Translations under genes and position numbers: made by a program
In this document: one piece after another, positions 19,318 to 28,785 of the stretch
Numbering within the stretch: position 1 is the first letter of the stretch
How the letters are laid out: each line of letters begins with the position of its first letter
Assembly: GCA_031268985.1 (NCBI GenBank)
Contig: JAIRWN010000022.1
Location: 1-32,043, forward strand
Source of the DNA: Holosporales bacterium
Lineage (GTDB): Bacteria; Pseudomonadota; Alphaproteobacteria; UBA3830; JAIRWN01
Direction of reading: 5' to 3'
DNA: 32,043 nt
The notes under the pieces: model-generated
What the model saw: the letters and a program-made list of their open reading frames with translations, nothing else
What the model was told of the DNA's origin: nothing
Database searches by the model: none

Positions 19318-20838
19318 TCATTCTGTTGCAGGAACAAACGCTTCAACCTGTTCAAATTTATCTTTTAAAAAGGCAATAGTGCTATTTACACTTTCCTGAT
19401 CAAAATGATCCCGAAAACCTTCCGATTCGCCGATCATCAACTTGCGCGTCTCATCGACCATTGAATGGAATATCTTTCGGCCATTAAAAATCCTATCGCA
19501 CCATACAAAACCATAAGCCTGCGCAAGCTGATAATCAGACTTCGAAGATAATTGAGTCCATATTGAAAGTATGTCTAATGTAGGAATACGATCTTCTTCA
19601 CAATATGCGATATCTTCTAATCCGGAAAAACTTTTGCTTTCCGATTCCGAGAATTTTAATGCGGCAGTAGAACACCTTTCTAAAGTCGCCAAATTTTGTC
19701 GTATACTTCGTATTATTGGCGATACATACTCTAAAAATTCATTCGGAGATATATGCCCACTTTCTAGGGCGGAGAAAATGGCAGCATGCTGAAAAAACAC
19801 AGAGAACATTTCCGGGTATCTTACGAGATACGGATATCCGAGAACCTGATCTTCATAGGCGTGGGCGCCTTCATGAATAGCAGTTGTCAATGCATGGATT
19901 ACACTAGATGCAGTAACTAATATAACTTTTCTTTTCCGAAAATATATTCCGGCCGCCTTATCCATAAAGTTATGCCGCGCACGGAAAGTTCGCATTAGTT
20001 CAGAATCTTCTGGCGCTATGCATATGCGTCCTTCCCTTAATGCCTCTTCTATGCAACTGTTAAAAAAGTCTTTTATTGTAGGCGGTTGTTTTGTCACCAG
20101 TCCACAAAGAAATCTTTTTACTCCGGGAAAAAAACCTTCTTCGGAGAGCCCCAATCGTCTTTCCATAGAATCAACAATAAGTGGATATCTTGCTTGGAAT
20201 GATTCCAAAGGATTTTCTGGCAACGGATGTAAGATAGGGCTTCTAACACTCATTCCAAGAACCTTAAAATGAATGTCGTTTAACCACACAGCAAACCCCA
20301 AATGTTTAAGAGCAAAATCTCTGGATAAAGGTTCCACCAAAAAAGGGCCAAAATCGTCAAGAGGATAGCCTTGCATACTCGTTATCGCTCTCACAATGCA
20401 TGGATTTACATATGCTTGCAGAAAAAGAGAATTATTAATATTAAAAGACAGTATAGCGAGTGTGCTGAACGGCGGCTTAAAATCGCCCTTGGTAATACCG
20501 CTAATAAAAATTTCCTGCGCTTCACTCCCGATTAGACCAGCAATGACATCATTCGGAACGCCCGTTCTAAAAACAACAACCTTAAACTCTTGAGGCACTT
20601 CATCTCTGTTGACACAAAGCGGAAATTCTTCAGGCGCGTATATATAACTGGGAGGCAATTCTTCTACTAACGATTCAGGCACTGCAAATGCTCGTACACC
20701 GGAAATATCCTCAACTTTGATAGTTCCACAGCCTGCAGCTGACAATGTGTGCTGCAAGGTTGGCGCTGCGGCTCTGCTTTGCTGAATAACTGTCAGCGGA
20801 CCAAATAAAACGCCAAATAATATTAAAAATTTCTTCAT
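19318..20838 (-). CDS. Secreted putative zincin metallopeptidase-like protein (HEGAH motif), otherwise uncharacterised
   Basis: 506 aa; signal peptide MKKFLILFGVLFGPLTVIQQSRAA; AAGIYFRKRKVILVTASSVIHALTTAIHEGAHAYEDQVLGYPYL (HExxH at 19861-19875). Confidence 0.8.
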   Translation of the reverse strand: MKKFLILFGVLFGPLTVIQQSRAAAPTLQHTLSAAGCGTIKVEDISGVRAFAVPESLVEELPPSYIYAPEEFPLCVNRDEVPQEFKVVVFRTGVPNDVIAGLIGSEAQEIFISGITKGDFKPPFSTLAILSFNINNSLFLQAYVNPCIVRAITSMQGYPLDDFGPFLVEPLSRDFALKHLGFAVWLNDIHFKVLGMSVRSPILHPLPENPLESFQARYPLIVDSMERRLGLSEEGFFPGVKRFLCGLVTKQPPTIKDFFNSCIEEALREGRICIAPEDSELMRTFRARHNFMDKAAGIYFRKRKVILVTASSVIHALTTAIHEGAHAYEDQVLGYPYLVRYPEMFSVFFQHAAIFSALESGHISPNEFLEYVSPIIRSIRQNLATLERCSTAALKFSESESKSFSGLEDIAYCEEDRIPTLDILSIWTQLSSKSDYQLAQAYGFVWCDRIFNGRKIFHSMVDETRKLMIGESEGFRDHFDQESVNSTIAFLKDKFEQVEAFVPATE

Positions 20839-20868
20839 TTCTTACCTCATATTAAAAATGTACAATAC

Positions 20869-20897
20869 AATATATGGTCGAAAGTGAGAAAAAGCAA
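20869..20897 (-). promoter_or_regulatory. Candidate sigma70-like promoter for the secreted HExxH protein
   Basis: On the minus strand TTGCTT, 17-nt spacer, TATATT, upstream of the ATG at 20838. Confidence 0.4.
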
Positions 20898-21439
20898 CGG
20901 AAAAATAATTGACACATCAAATATACGAGGCAAAACGAGAATCAGCCGCTAAAAGAGGTGAGGATCAGTCTTTGATAAACTCAATTGAGAACATGTTTTA
21001 GATAGGGAATCTTGAGATAATAAGAGCTGTAATGTGATGAATTGGCAGCTTTCAAGTTGAATTCTCTCTGACGAAATTAATTTTCTGTTAAGGATGAAGC
21101 GACAAGCGCCATAGAAAAACGTTTGAACTATCAGTAACGGAAGCATTTGGGCATATTCTTTGAGCTTTTTGTGTGGTAAATTTCGCCGCAAAACACTGGC
21201 GCGTGTAATACACCGGTACACCGGCGCTTATGAATTATTTTGAACGAGGATTATGTACTATATACCCTGATGACGATGCGTTTTTTAGAAAAAATGATTA
21301 AAAGAGATAAACCAACAAAAAGCAGCTAATAACCAACCCAGCGCTAGACGTTAAAGGCACAGCTCGTATTTCTCCCTACATGCAAAAATGGCATCAATTA
21401 ATTTTAAATTAAAAATGGGGTTGTCCGAGCATCAGCCTA

Positions 21440-23077
21440 TTAATCTGCGTCAGAAACGCTCGAATAGTGTTTTACGACCGTTTGATTAACGTCGACTTTT
21501 GTCTTTTTCTGATAATATCTTAAAACTTGCGCAAATAAGTCGCCGGTCATAGAATTGTGTATCAATGTCCTGAACTGTTGAGCTTGTTTTTTGTCGAGCT
21601 CAGGATTACGTTTACTTTTCACATAAGCAATCACATAGCCGCCATCTATTGGCAAAATAACAGCCTGACCGACAGAAGCGGCAAAAATCTTATTTATAAG
21701 CTCGCTACCCAATTTATTTTGCTTGCCGCTTGTTCCATCGGTTCCAGAACGGGTCAAGGAATCGATTTTGTCCACAGTTAAACGTTTGCTGTGCGCCAAT
21801 TTTTCCAGGGACATACCTTGAGAAACTCTGGTAACAAAGCTCTCCGCAATCTGCGTCGCAACTTTTGCTTTCGCCATACGAAGCCAATACGTCTGCACTT
21901 TACTCTTAATTTTATCGTACTCTGGGACGGATGATGGCGTAGTTTTGTCAATGTTTACCAAGAATTGAACTCCGTGAACAGTCTCTTGAAATACATTTGT
22001 ATCGCTTGTATTGAAGGCGATTTCGGCAATCTCTTTTCCATAGGGCAAAGGAATCGCAGTCTTCCCCGTAAAAGCGTCTGTATTATTTATCGTAAGGTTT
22101 TTTATTCTTAAAAGGCGAAGATTATACTTTGCTGCCACTGCGACGTGGTCTTTTGTCGCATTAAGCTCATCCTCGATCTTTGCGGCAAAAATTCTTGCTT
22201 CATCAGCCATTTTGCGCTGTTTAAGCTCAAGGGTTAAGTTCTTTTTTACCTTTTCAAAAGGCACGTCCCATTCTTCGCCTTCTTCGTTTTTTCTTGCTTG
22301 ATATTCATCAAGCACTTCGTCATCAGAAACATCAATTAAATCCAAAACCTTTGATTCATTCATAATCAGAACGGTTAAGTCCTTACTTTCTTCCGCAGCA
22401 AAGGCTTCTTGATGCTCTTGGTAACAGGTCTTAAGATTTTCCTCAGTTGGCTTTGGAAGTAGATGATTTTGAACAGCCGAGTTGTATACATGCACTACGT
22501 CAACCGAGCGCTGTTCCAATATTATATCTTTTAATTTGGCCATTATGCTTGCCGGCTCAAAGAACGTGAGAGATAGAGGCATATATATAATGGAACGAGC
22601 TGTATTTGTGTGCAGTTCTTCAAGGAAAACACTTTCTGGCATTTGTCTTTGACTTAACATGGAGCGTAATTTTTCTGCGCTGAACTGATTGTTTTCATCT
22701 TGAAACTCCGTGTTATTTTGAAGAACGAACTTTGCAGTTTTCTCGTCTATACCAAGTCCCCAGCCACCTATGATTTTTTCAATCATCAGCCTCTCAACCA
22801 TCTGGGCAATAAAATACGAGAGCATCTGAGGGCGCAGTCTCTCATATGCATCCGGGTTGCTTAGATTCTTACGAACAAACTCAGAGGTTCTGTTATACTG
22901 ATGCTGAAACTCTTGATATCCTACCTTGATACTTCCGACACGAACAACATAGTCTTTTCCCGTCAAACGATTGATTACATCGTTGATCCCAAAGAACAGT
23001 ACGAACGTAAGCGCAATCAGAGATAAGATGACCTTTACTACAACCGAGCCCAGGTACTTTCGAATAAACTCTAACAT
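21440..23077 (-). CDS. PpiD-like membrane-anchored periplasmic folding factor (SurA_N / peptidyl-prolyl isomerase family)
   Basis: 545 aa; MLEFIRKYLGSVVVKVILSLIALTFVLFFGINDVI single N-terminal anchor followed by VGSIKVGYQEFQHQYNR, typical of PpiD/SurA_N_3 proteins. Confidence 0.85.
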   Translation of the reverse strand: MLEFIRKYLGSVVVKVILSLIALTFVLFFGINDVINRLTGKDYVVRVGSIKVGYQEFQHQYNRTSEFVRKNLSNPDAYERLRPQMLSYFIAQMVERLMIEKIIGGWGLGIDEKTAKFVLQNNTEFQDENNQFSAEKLRSMLSQRQMPESVFLEELHTNTARSIIYMPLSLTFFEPASIMAKLKDIILEQRSVDVVHVYNSAVQNHLLPKPTEENLKTCYQEHQEAFAAEESKDLTVLIMNESKVLDLIDVSDDEVLDEYQARKNEEGEEWDVPFEKVKKNLTLELKQRKMADEARIFAAKIEDELNATKDHVAVAAKYNLRLLRIKNLTINNTDAFTGKTAIPLPYGKEIAEIAFNTSDTNVFQETVHGVQFLVNIDKTTPSSVPEYDKIKSKVQTYWLRMAKAKVATQIAESFVTRVSQGMSLEKLAHSKRLTVDKIDSLTRSGTDGTSGKQNKLGSELINKIFAASVGQAVILPIDGGYVIAYVKSKRNPELDKKQAQQFRTLIHNSMTGDLFAQVLRYYQKKTKVDVNQTVVKHYSSVSDAD

Positions 23078-23169
23078 GATCCAAGAAAAATGTTATTATA
23101 TGCGCAATTCATAAACGAATTATATAGATGCAAGCTCTGATGTCCAAGTATTAAATTTGTTGAGAGGAA

Positions 23170-23922
23170 ATGTCACAAATGAAAAAATATATTATCGCAA
23201 ACTGGAAAATGAGCGGCACTTCCGCCGGTATCGCCGACTACATTGCCTGTCTTACTAAATATCTGACGAACAAAAGGGTTGAAAATGAGCTGACAGTAAT
23301 AATCTGCGCTCCTCACGTTTATTTGAGTACCCTAAAAGATTTAACCAAGGAACTGTCTATATCTGTTGGCGGTCAAGACTGTCACACTCACACAAAAGGC
23401 GCATTTACCGGCGAGACAAGCGCCGAAATGTTGGCAGATATAGGGTGTAAATATGTTCTTATAGGACATTCTGAGCGCAGGAAATATAACGGAGAGGACG
23501 AGTCCATTCTTAAGAACAAAGTAATAATGGCTCAAAACGCAGGCTTGATTCCTATTTTGTGTGTTGGTGAATCGTTAGTCGAGCGTGAACAAAATGCTAC
23601 GCTGGAGGTGCTAAAACGGCAGATTTCCATCCTTGACGAAGTTAAAGGAGAAACGCTAATAGCTTACGAGCCGGATTGGGCTATTGGAACCGGAGTTACG
23701 CCAAAATTTAACGATATTCAAACCATGTGCAATACTATTGCATCTGAATATCATAAGTTGACCGGAAAAGATGCTTACATACTTTATGGGGGGTCAGTAA
23801 ACGCTGAAAACGTGTTGGATTTTATGCAATCGGAAGATGTCGACGGCGTTTTAGTGGGTAAAGCAAGCTTGCTTCCAGAGTCTTTTGGCAAAATCATTGA
23901 AATCGGCGCTCAAGCGAATTAA
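23170..23922 (+). CDS. tpiA: Triosephosphate isomerase
   Basis: 250 aa; IIANWKMSGT, VGGQDCHTHTKGAFTGETSAEML, VLIGHSERR, AYEPDWAIGTG, ILYGGSVNAEN. Confidence 0.98.
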   Translation: MSQMKKYIIANWKMSGTSAGIADYIACLTKYLTNKRVENELTVIICAPHVYLSTLKDLTKELSISVGGQDCHTHTKGAFTGETSAEMLADIGCKYVLIGHSERRKYNGEDESILKNKVIMAQNAGLIPILCVGESLVEREQNATLEVLKRQISILDEVKGETLIAYEPDWAIGTGVTPKFNDIQTMCNTIASEYHKLTGKDAYILYGGSVNAENVLDFMQSEDVDGVLVGKASLLPESFGKIIEIGAQAN

Positions 23923-24515
23923 TGGCTCCCGAGATAGACCACCTTATCAAGGTTTTCTCTTTTCTGCCCGGCTTGGGAGAACGGTCTGCCAGAAGAATTA
24001 TACTGCATCTTTTGTCTCAAAGACAATCAAAGATGGAGACTATGCTGAACGCCATACAGCAAGTCCTTGCAAAAATCGAAAGTTGCCGCTTATGCGGAAA
24101 TCTTGACGCTTCAAGTCCACTATGTTCGATCTGCAAAGATCCAAATCGTGACCGCAAATGCCTTTGTATAGTTGAAAACGTATCCGATCTTTGGGCTATA
24201 GAAAGAACGAAAGCATATGAAGGGATATATTTTGTTCTCGGAGGCACGTTATCGGCAATTGACGGAATTGGCCCGGATGAGCTTAGAGTTAACGCGCTTA
24301 CCCAACTTTGTAAGGGCGGCAGTTTTTCGGAAGTTATTCTGGCGCTTAGCTCAACATTAAACGGGCAAACGACCGCCCACTATTTGAAAGAAAGTCTCGA
24401 GTCTCTTGTTTTCAAGATCACTGAATTGGCCCGCGGAGTTCCAATGGGAGGAGAATTAGACTATCTCGACGATGGCACTTTAATAACTGCAATCGCTTCA
24501 AGATCTAAGTTATAA
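23922..24515 (+). CDS. recR: Recombination mediator RecR
   Basis: 197 aa; DHLIKVFSFLPGLGERSARRIILHLL, CRLCGNLDASSPLCSICKDPNRD zinc finger, YFVLGGTLSAIDGIGPDEL Toprim region; TAATG overlap with tpiA. Confidence 0.97.
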   Translation: MAPEIDHLIKVFSFLPGLGERSARRIILHLLSQRQSKMETMLNAIQQVLAKIESCRLCGNLDASSPLCSICKDPNRDRKCLCIVENVSDLWAIERTKAYEGIYFVLGGTLSAIDGIGPDELRVNALTQLCKGGSFSEVILALSSTLNGQTTAHYLKESLESLVFKITELARGVPMGGELDYLDDGTLITAIASRSKL

Positions 24516-24612
24516 AAACTGCTTTATATATAATTTTGCGTTATTTTATTAAAAGATTGATTTATATTTAGATCCGGATTAGCATAAATAGCAATTCAGT
24601 TATCGGGAGTTT

Positions 24613-25029
24613 ATGGTGCTAAATATCTCGTCGATATTATCTTCGTTCTTTTTTCTTGGCGCAGTTGCTGTGGCGGGTGTTTCTGATCCGCATGAGCATC
24701 CTGCACAGATTACAGGCGCAAGGCTTAAAGAGAGCGATTATAGTAGTATAAGAAAAGAAATAGAAGAAATCGAACGGGCGGCAAAAGTGACGTCTCATGA
24801 CAGCGCCAAGGCATATGGTCACAAAATATCACATGCTAAGAAAAGTGATCTCTTACATAGAATACGTGTTTTGTTGCACAAATTGCGCACATCAACTGAT
24901 CCTGAAGGGGTGGAACTGTCAAAGATGTTGGAAATTCTTGAGTATAAAATTTCGGAATTGCATGCGCATTTTCGACGCACCAATTACCCTCCGAAAAAAA
25001 TGGTAAAGACGCCGTTAGTCCGCCCATAA
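24613..25029 (+). CDS. Small secreted hypothetical protein (138 aa, His/Lys-rich, helical)
   Basis: ATG preceded by CGGGAG; N-terminal hydrophobic ISSILSSFFFLGAVAVAG; helical charged body; no family recognised. Confidence 0.6.
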   Translation: MVLNISSILSSFFFLGAVAVAGVSDPHEHPAQITGARLKESDYSSIRKEIEEIERAAKVTSHDSAKAYGHKISHAKKSDLLHRIRVLLHKLRTSTDPEGVELSKMLEILEYKISELHAHFRRTNYPPKKMVKTPLVRP

Positions 25030-25212
25030 AGAAAACATAACAGCTACGAAGCGTTTTCGAATATCTGCCGTGATAGTTTATTGCTGATGGGTAAACTATA
25101 GACAATAAAAATTCGGAGATACGTTGGAAAACTGAAGCAAACTTGCCTTAGCGAAGAACGTTTTGCAAGTGAAATTGGACGTCAGAATTATCTCAAAACA
25201 ACGACTTACACT

Positions 25213-25232
25213 GCTTCTTTGTACAAAGAAGC
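25213..25232. repeat. Perfect 20-bp palindrome
   Basis: GCTTCTTTGTACAAAGAAGC equals its own reverse complement; followed by GTCTTT-ATAAA-AAAGAC and a T-run. Confidence 0.9.
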
Positions 25233-25488
25233 GTCTTTATAAAAAAGACTTTTTGCTTTGCTTTTTGATTTTTTGACTGACGCTAAAGCAATGATGTGGG
25301 AATTGAAAATGAAAATCTGGATGCAATCTATGCGTTCTCGCAAGGGAAATGAGCAACTCGAACACCTTATAGTCATGAGCGGCAGAGACATATTTCATGG
25401 CTATGGATTCCAATGGTTTCAAGTTTGACGCTTCGAAGCGCCGAAGCGCTGTTCAAATGAAGTGTTTGGCTCATTTTGAAGTAAAAAA

Positions 25489-25510
25489 TTGGCAAAACAC
25501 GATTTGCCAA
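25489..25510. repeat. Perfect 8-bp inverted repeat with 6-nt loop
   Basis: TTGGCAAA-acacga-TTTGCCAA. Confidence 0.85.
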
Positions 25511-25609
25511 AATATCAAAGTAGCATATGCAATATCAGCCAGACCTCAATACTCCAACGATTCTAGAACGACATCAAAAACTAGTGGAATTTTTCCTGGA
25601 GATAAATCT

Positions 25610-25701
25610 TGGCGGAAGAGGTGGGATTCGAACCCACGGTATGCCTTAAAGCATACAACGGTTTTCGAGACCGCCCCGTTCAACCGCTCCGGCACCCTTC
25701 C
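25610..25701 (-). tRNA. tRNA-Ser (anticodon CGA), CCA encoded
   Basis: Reverse complement GGAAGGGTGCCGGAGCGGTTGAACGGGGCGGTCTCGAAAACCGTTGTATGC...GCATACCGTGGGTTCGAATCCCACCTCTTCCGCCA; long variable arm, CTCGAAA anticodon loop. Confidence 0.96.
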
Positions 25702-25751
25702 GCAATCGGTCGCAGATTAACATACTTTTATAGACCAGGGCCAGCCTTCCA

Positions 25752-26498
25752 TTACACAGACGCCAATATATGATCTTCTTGGATTTGCAAAAAATCCTCT
25801 TGTTGCAATCTTTTTATTAAGGCGGCTGCAGCTTTTTGCTCTGCGGCTTGTCTGGATTGCCCTTGGCCTATGGCAACAAGGTTTTTGCTCACAGAAACCC
25901 GAACAGCAAAAATCGGGGCATGGTCAAATCCTTTACGACCAATAATTTCGTACAAAGGAATCCCCATTTTGCGCTCTTGAGACCATTCCTGGAGGACATT
26001 TTTGGGACATTTTAGTTGCTCAACCGATTGGTTTTTTATTCGATTGCTTATCCACCCAGTTACTTTTGCTGCAGCTATGTTATAGCCACCATCAAGGTAT
26101 ATAGCCCCTATTAGCGCTTCTGTAGTATCAACTAAAGCTGTTTTTGATTGTTCACCGGTAATTTTATTTATTGGGACGTCCAAAAATTGCGCCAAACCGA
26201 CAGACTTAGCGATATCGACCATAAAGGCTGAGCTTGAAAAGTGATGATACCTTATCGACAAATCCCCTTCAGAGTCGTGTGGAAAATTTTCGTATAATAA
26301 TTTGGCCAGCGATAAATTATATACTCTATCCCCGAGAAACTCCAATCTTTCAAAAGCGCTGGGCAGATCTTTGCCATAATTATGCGATGGATGGTTAATC
26401 GCATTTAATAGCAGAGATATATCTTTAAAAAGATAATCAATACACGAGATAACGCCATTAACTCTGATCAGATCTTTGTCCTTATCTTCCATTTGCAA
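25752..26498 (-). CDS. rnc: Ribonuclease III
   Basis: 248 aa; ERLEFLGDRVYNLSLAKLLYENFP (signature ERLEFLGD), DTTEALIGAIYLDGG, C-terminal dsRBD QSRQAAEQKAAAALIKRL. Confidence 0.97.
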   Translation of the reverse strand: MQMEDKDKDLIRVNGVISCIDYLFKDISLLLNAINHPSHNYGKDLPSAFERLEFLGDRVYNLSLAKLLYENFPHDSEGDLSIRYHHFSSSAFMVDIAKSVGLAQFLDVPINKITGEQSKTALVDTTEALIGAIYLDGGYNIAAAKVTGWISNRIKNQSVEQLKCPKNVLQEWSQERKMGIPLYEIIGRKGFDHAPIFAVRVSVSKNLVAIGQGQSRQAAEQKAAAALIKRLQQEDFLQIQEDHILASV

Positions 26499-26743
26499 AC
26501 TCTACGTCTGATTGTATTGCAGTATTATCTTTTCTAAAAAGATTTCGTATTGCCTGAGCGCCAGTTTTTAATCATGCGCTTACCTTCCAGAAAAGCTGAC
26601 AATTCGCTGCGACGCTTTTCATATTATCATAAACGAGCGTCATGCGAGCAAATCTTATAAGCAGTACGACCGGTTATTCTGTGACCTTGCAACGATTCAG
26701 ACAAAAATATATCCTGTCCCCATAAACGCCGGAATAAAATAAC

Positions 26744-28000
26744 TTGTTAAAAATCAGAATAAACAATGGTGGAATTCCTTTAAAAGGGAAAATCTGTATG
26801 TCCGGAGCAAAGAATGCGGCCTTGCCGCTTATGGTTGCAAGCCTGCTTACTGATAAGCCTCTTGTGCTTGACAACATCCCAAAGCTGGCTGACGTTAAAA
26901 CTATGTCAGATTTACTTTGCATGTTAGGGGTAAGCATTGACTGTTCGGGTAAAAAAATGACGCTTACTGCAAAGAAAATTTGTTCCACCACCGCGCCCTA
27001 TGAGCTTGTTAAAAGAATGCGGGCGTCAGTGCTTGTTTTAGGGCCTATGTTGGCAAGGACTGGCCAAGCAAGAGTTTCGCTGCCGGGCGGGTGCGCAATC
27101 GGCGTGCGCCCGATTAATCTGCATATAAAAGGACTGCAGGCTTTGGGAGCAGATATCGAGCTTAAAGACGGTTATGTTGTTGCAAGCGTGCCGAAAGGTT
27201 TAAAGGGGGGCGAAGTAAGCTTCAGTATTCCAACTGTTACTGGGACGGAAAACATAATGATGGCTGCAACTCTGGCGAAGGGCGTTACTACAATAATTAA
27301 TGCAGCATGTGAACCGGAAGTATCAGATCTGGCCGAATGTCTAAACGGCATGGGGGCAAAGATATCCGAACACGGAACGCCAAAAATAGCTATCGAAGGT
27401 GTTGATAAGCTGCAGGGAACTGAGCACCGCATCATATATGATCGTATAGAGGTTGGAACTTATGCGATCGCAGCAGCTATTACTGACGGAGAAATAGAGT
27501 TGATCGGCGACGGTCTTGGAGAGCTAATGTCAGGCGCTACTAGTGTTTTTGAGCAAGCAGGTATCCGCATTAAAAGCGCTGCAAGCGGACTTTTGGTCAG
27601 CGCGCAGGATCTAAAGCCGGTTAACGTAGCGACAGAACCGTTTCCTGGTTTTCCCACAGACCTTCAGGCTCAGCTTATGGCCATTATGTGCGTTACTTCC
27701 GGAACATCTGTAATAACAGAAAACATTTGGGAAAATCGATTCTTGCATGTGCCCGAGTTGTGCCGTATGGGGGCGGATATCACGCTTAAAGGGAGTAGCG
27801 CAATAGTCAGAGGCGTAAAAAGTCTTCAAGGCGCGCCTGTTATGGCGACTGATCTGAGGGCTTCATTTGGTCTAGTATTGGCGGGGTTGGCAGCTAAAGG
27901 GACAACCGTAATAGATCGAATTTACCACCTTGTTAGGGGATACGAAAATGCAGTAGAAAAATTGCAGGCCTGTGGTGCTGATATAGAGGAAATATTATGA
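26744..28000 (+). CDS. murA: UDP-N-acetylglucosamine 1-carboxyvinyltransferase
   Basis: 418 aa; GGIPLKGKICMSGAKNAALPLMVASLLT, RMRASVLVLGPMLARTGQARVSLPGGCAIGVRPINLHIKGL (catalytic Cys loop), FPTDLQAQLMA. Confidence 0.98.
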   Translation: MLKIRINNGGIPLKGKICMSGAKNAALPLMVASLLTDKPLVLDNIPKLADVKTMSDLLCMLGVSIDCSGKKMTLTAKKICSTTAPYELVKRMRASVLVLGPMLARTGQARVSLPGGCAIGVRPINLHIKGLQALGADIELKDGYVVASVPKGLKGGEVSFSIPTVTGTENIMMAATLAKGVTTIINAACEPEVSDLAECLNGMGAKISEHGTPKIAIEGVDKLQGTEHRIIYDRIEVGTYAIAAAITDGEIELIGDGLGELMSGATSVFEQAGIRIKSAASGLLVSAQDLKPVNVATEPFPGFPTDLQAQLMAIMCVTSGTSVITENIWENRFLHVPELCRMGADITLKGSSAIVRGVKSLQGAPVMATDLRASFGLVLAGLAAKGTTVIDRIYHLVRGYENAVEKLQACGADIEEIL

Positions 28001-28767
28001 GGAAGAACTATAGCGCAATTTTATTAGAGCACTATAACAACCCGCAAAACATTGGAGAGCTCGATGAGTCAAATAAAAACGTAGGAACAGGAACAAGCGG
28101 AACAGCCGCGTGCGGGGACGTCCTGCGCCTTCAAGTGCTGATTAAAAACGGAAAAATAGAAAACGCTAAGTTTAAGACTTTCGGTTGCGGATCTGCAATT
28201 GCATCAAGTTCGCTGCTGACGCAGCTTATAAAAGGCAAAAAACTTGAAGAAATAGAAAACATAAAAAATTCTGATATCGCAGAGGCTTTGTCTTTGCCAA
28301 AGATAAAGCTTCACTGCTCCGTTTTGGCAGAAGAGGCGTTGAAAATGGCGATTTCCGATTATTGGGCTAAAAATGGGCGAGGAAAAGGCGAAAATCGATG
28401 CTATACTGAAAGAAGCAGTAACAAAAAAGAAGAAACTATGACTAAAGAATCTCCGCTTAAATTAACCGAAGCCGCAAAAAATCGAATGCTTGATATGGTG
28501 AAAACTCAGAGCGCGAAATGTATATCAGTCAGCGTTAATCATGGTGGATGCAAAGGCCTCGTTTATGATATTAAGGTTTGTAAAGATATTCCGGATGGCA
28601 TGTTATTTTCATATGGGGATTTGAAGATCTCGATTCCTGCGGATGCTTTGCCGTTAATAGACGGATCGAGCGTAGATTATGTTGACAACGGCGTTCAGGC
28701 AAGGTTTAAGTTTGACAACCCTAATCAAACGGGTTGTTGCGGTTGCGGAATGTCGTTCTGTGCTTAA
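27997..28767 (+). CDS. Fused IscU-like Fe-S scaffold and IscA-type (A-type carrier) protein in a single ORF
   Basis: IscU half: AACGDVLRLQV, FKTFGCGSAIASSSLL, KIKLHCSVLAEEAL; IscA half from about Met 28438: SPLKLTEAAKNRMLDMV, NHGGCKGLVYDI, CCGCGMSFC. ATGA overlap with murA. Confidence 0.93.
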   Translation: MRKNYSAILLEHYNNPQNIGELDESNKNVGTGTSGTAACGDVLRLQVLIKNGKIENAKFKTFGCGSAIASSSLLTQLIKGKKLEEIENIKNSDIAEALSLPKIKLHCSVLAEEALKMAISDYWAKNGRGKGENRCYTERSSNKKEETMTKESPLKLTEAAKNRMLDMVKTQSAKCISVSVNHGGCKGLVYDIKVCKDIPDGMLFSYGDLKISIPADALPLIDGSSVDYVDNGVQARFKFDNPNQTGCCGCGMSFCA

Positions 28768-28785
28768 GCGCTAAAAAGGATTGTT

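Noticed and set aside
20949-21221. 90-aa minus-strand ORF MYRCITRASVLRRNL...
   Set aside because: Low-complexity tail, no SD seen, no recognised family; insufficient to call a gene.
25397-25720. 107-aa ORF ...RKRWDSNPRYALKHTTVFETAPFNRSGTLPQ
   Set aside because: This is translation through the antisense strand of tRNA-Ser (25610-25701), a well-known type of spurious ORF ('WDSNPRYA...NRSGTLP').
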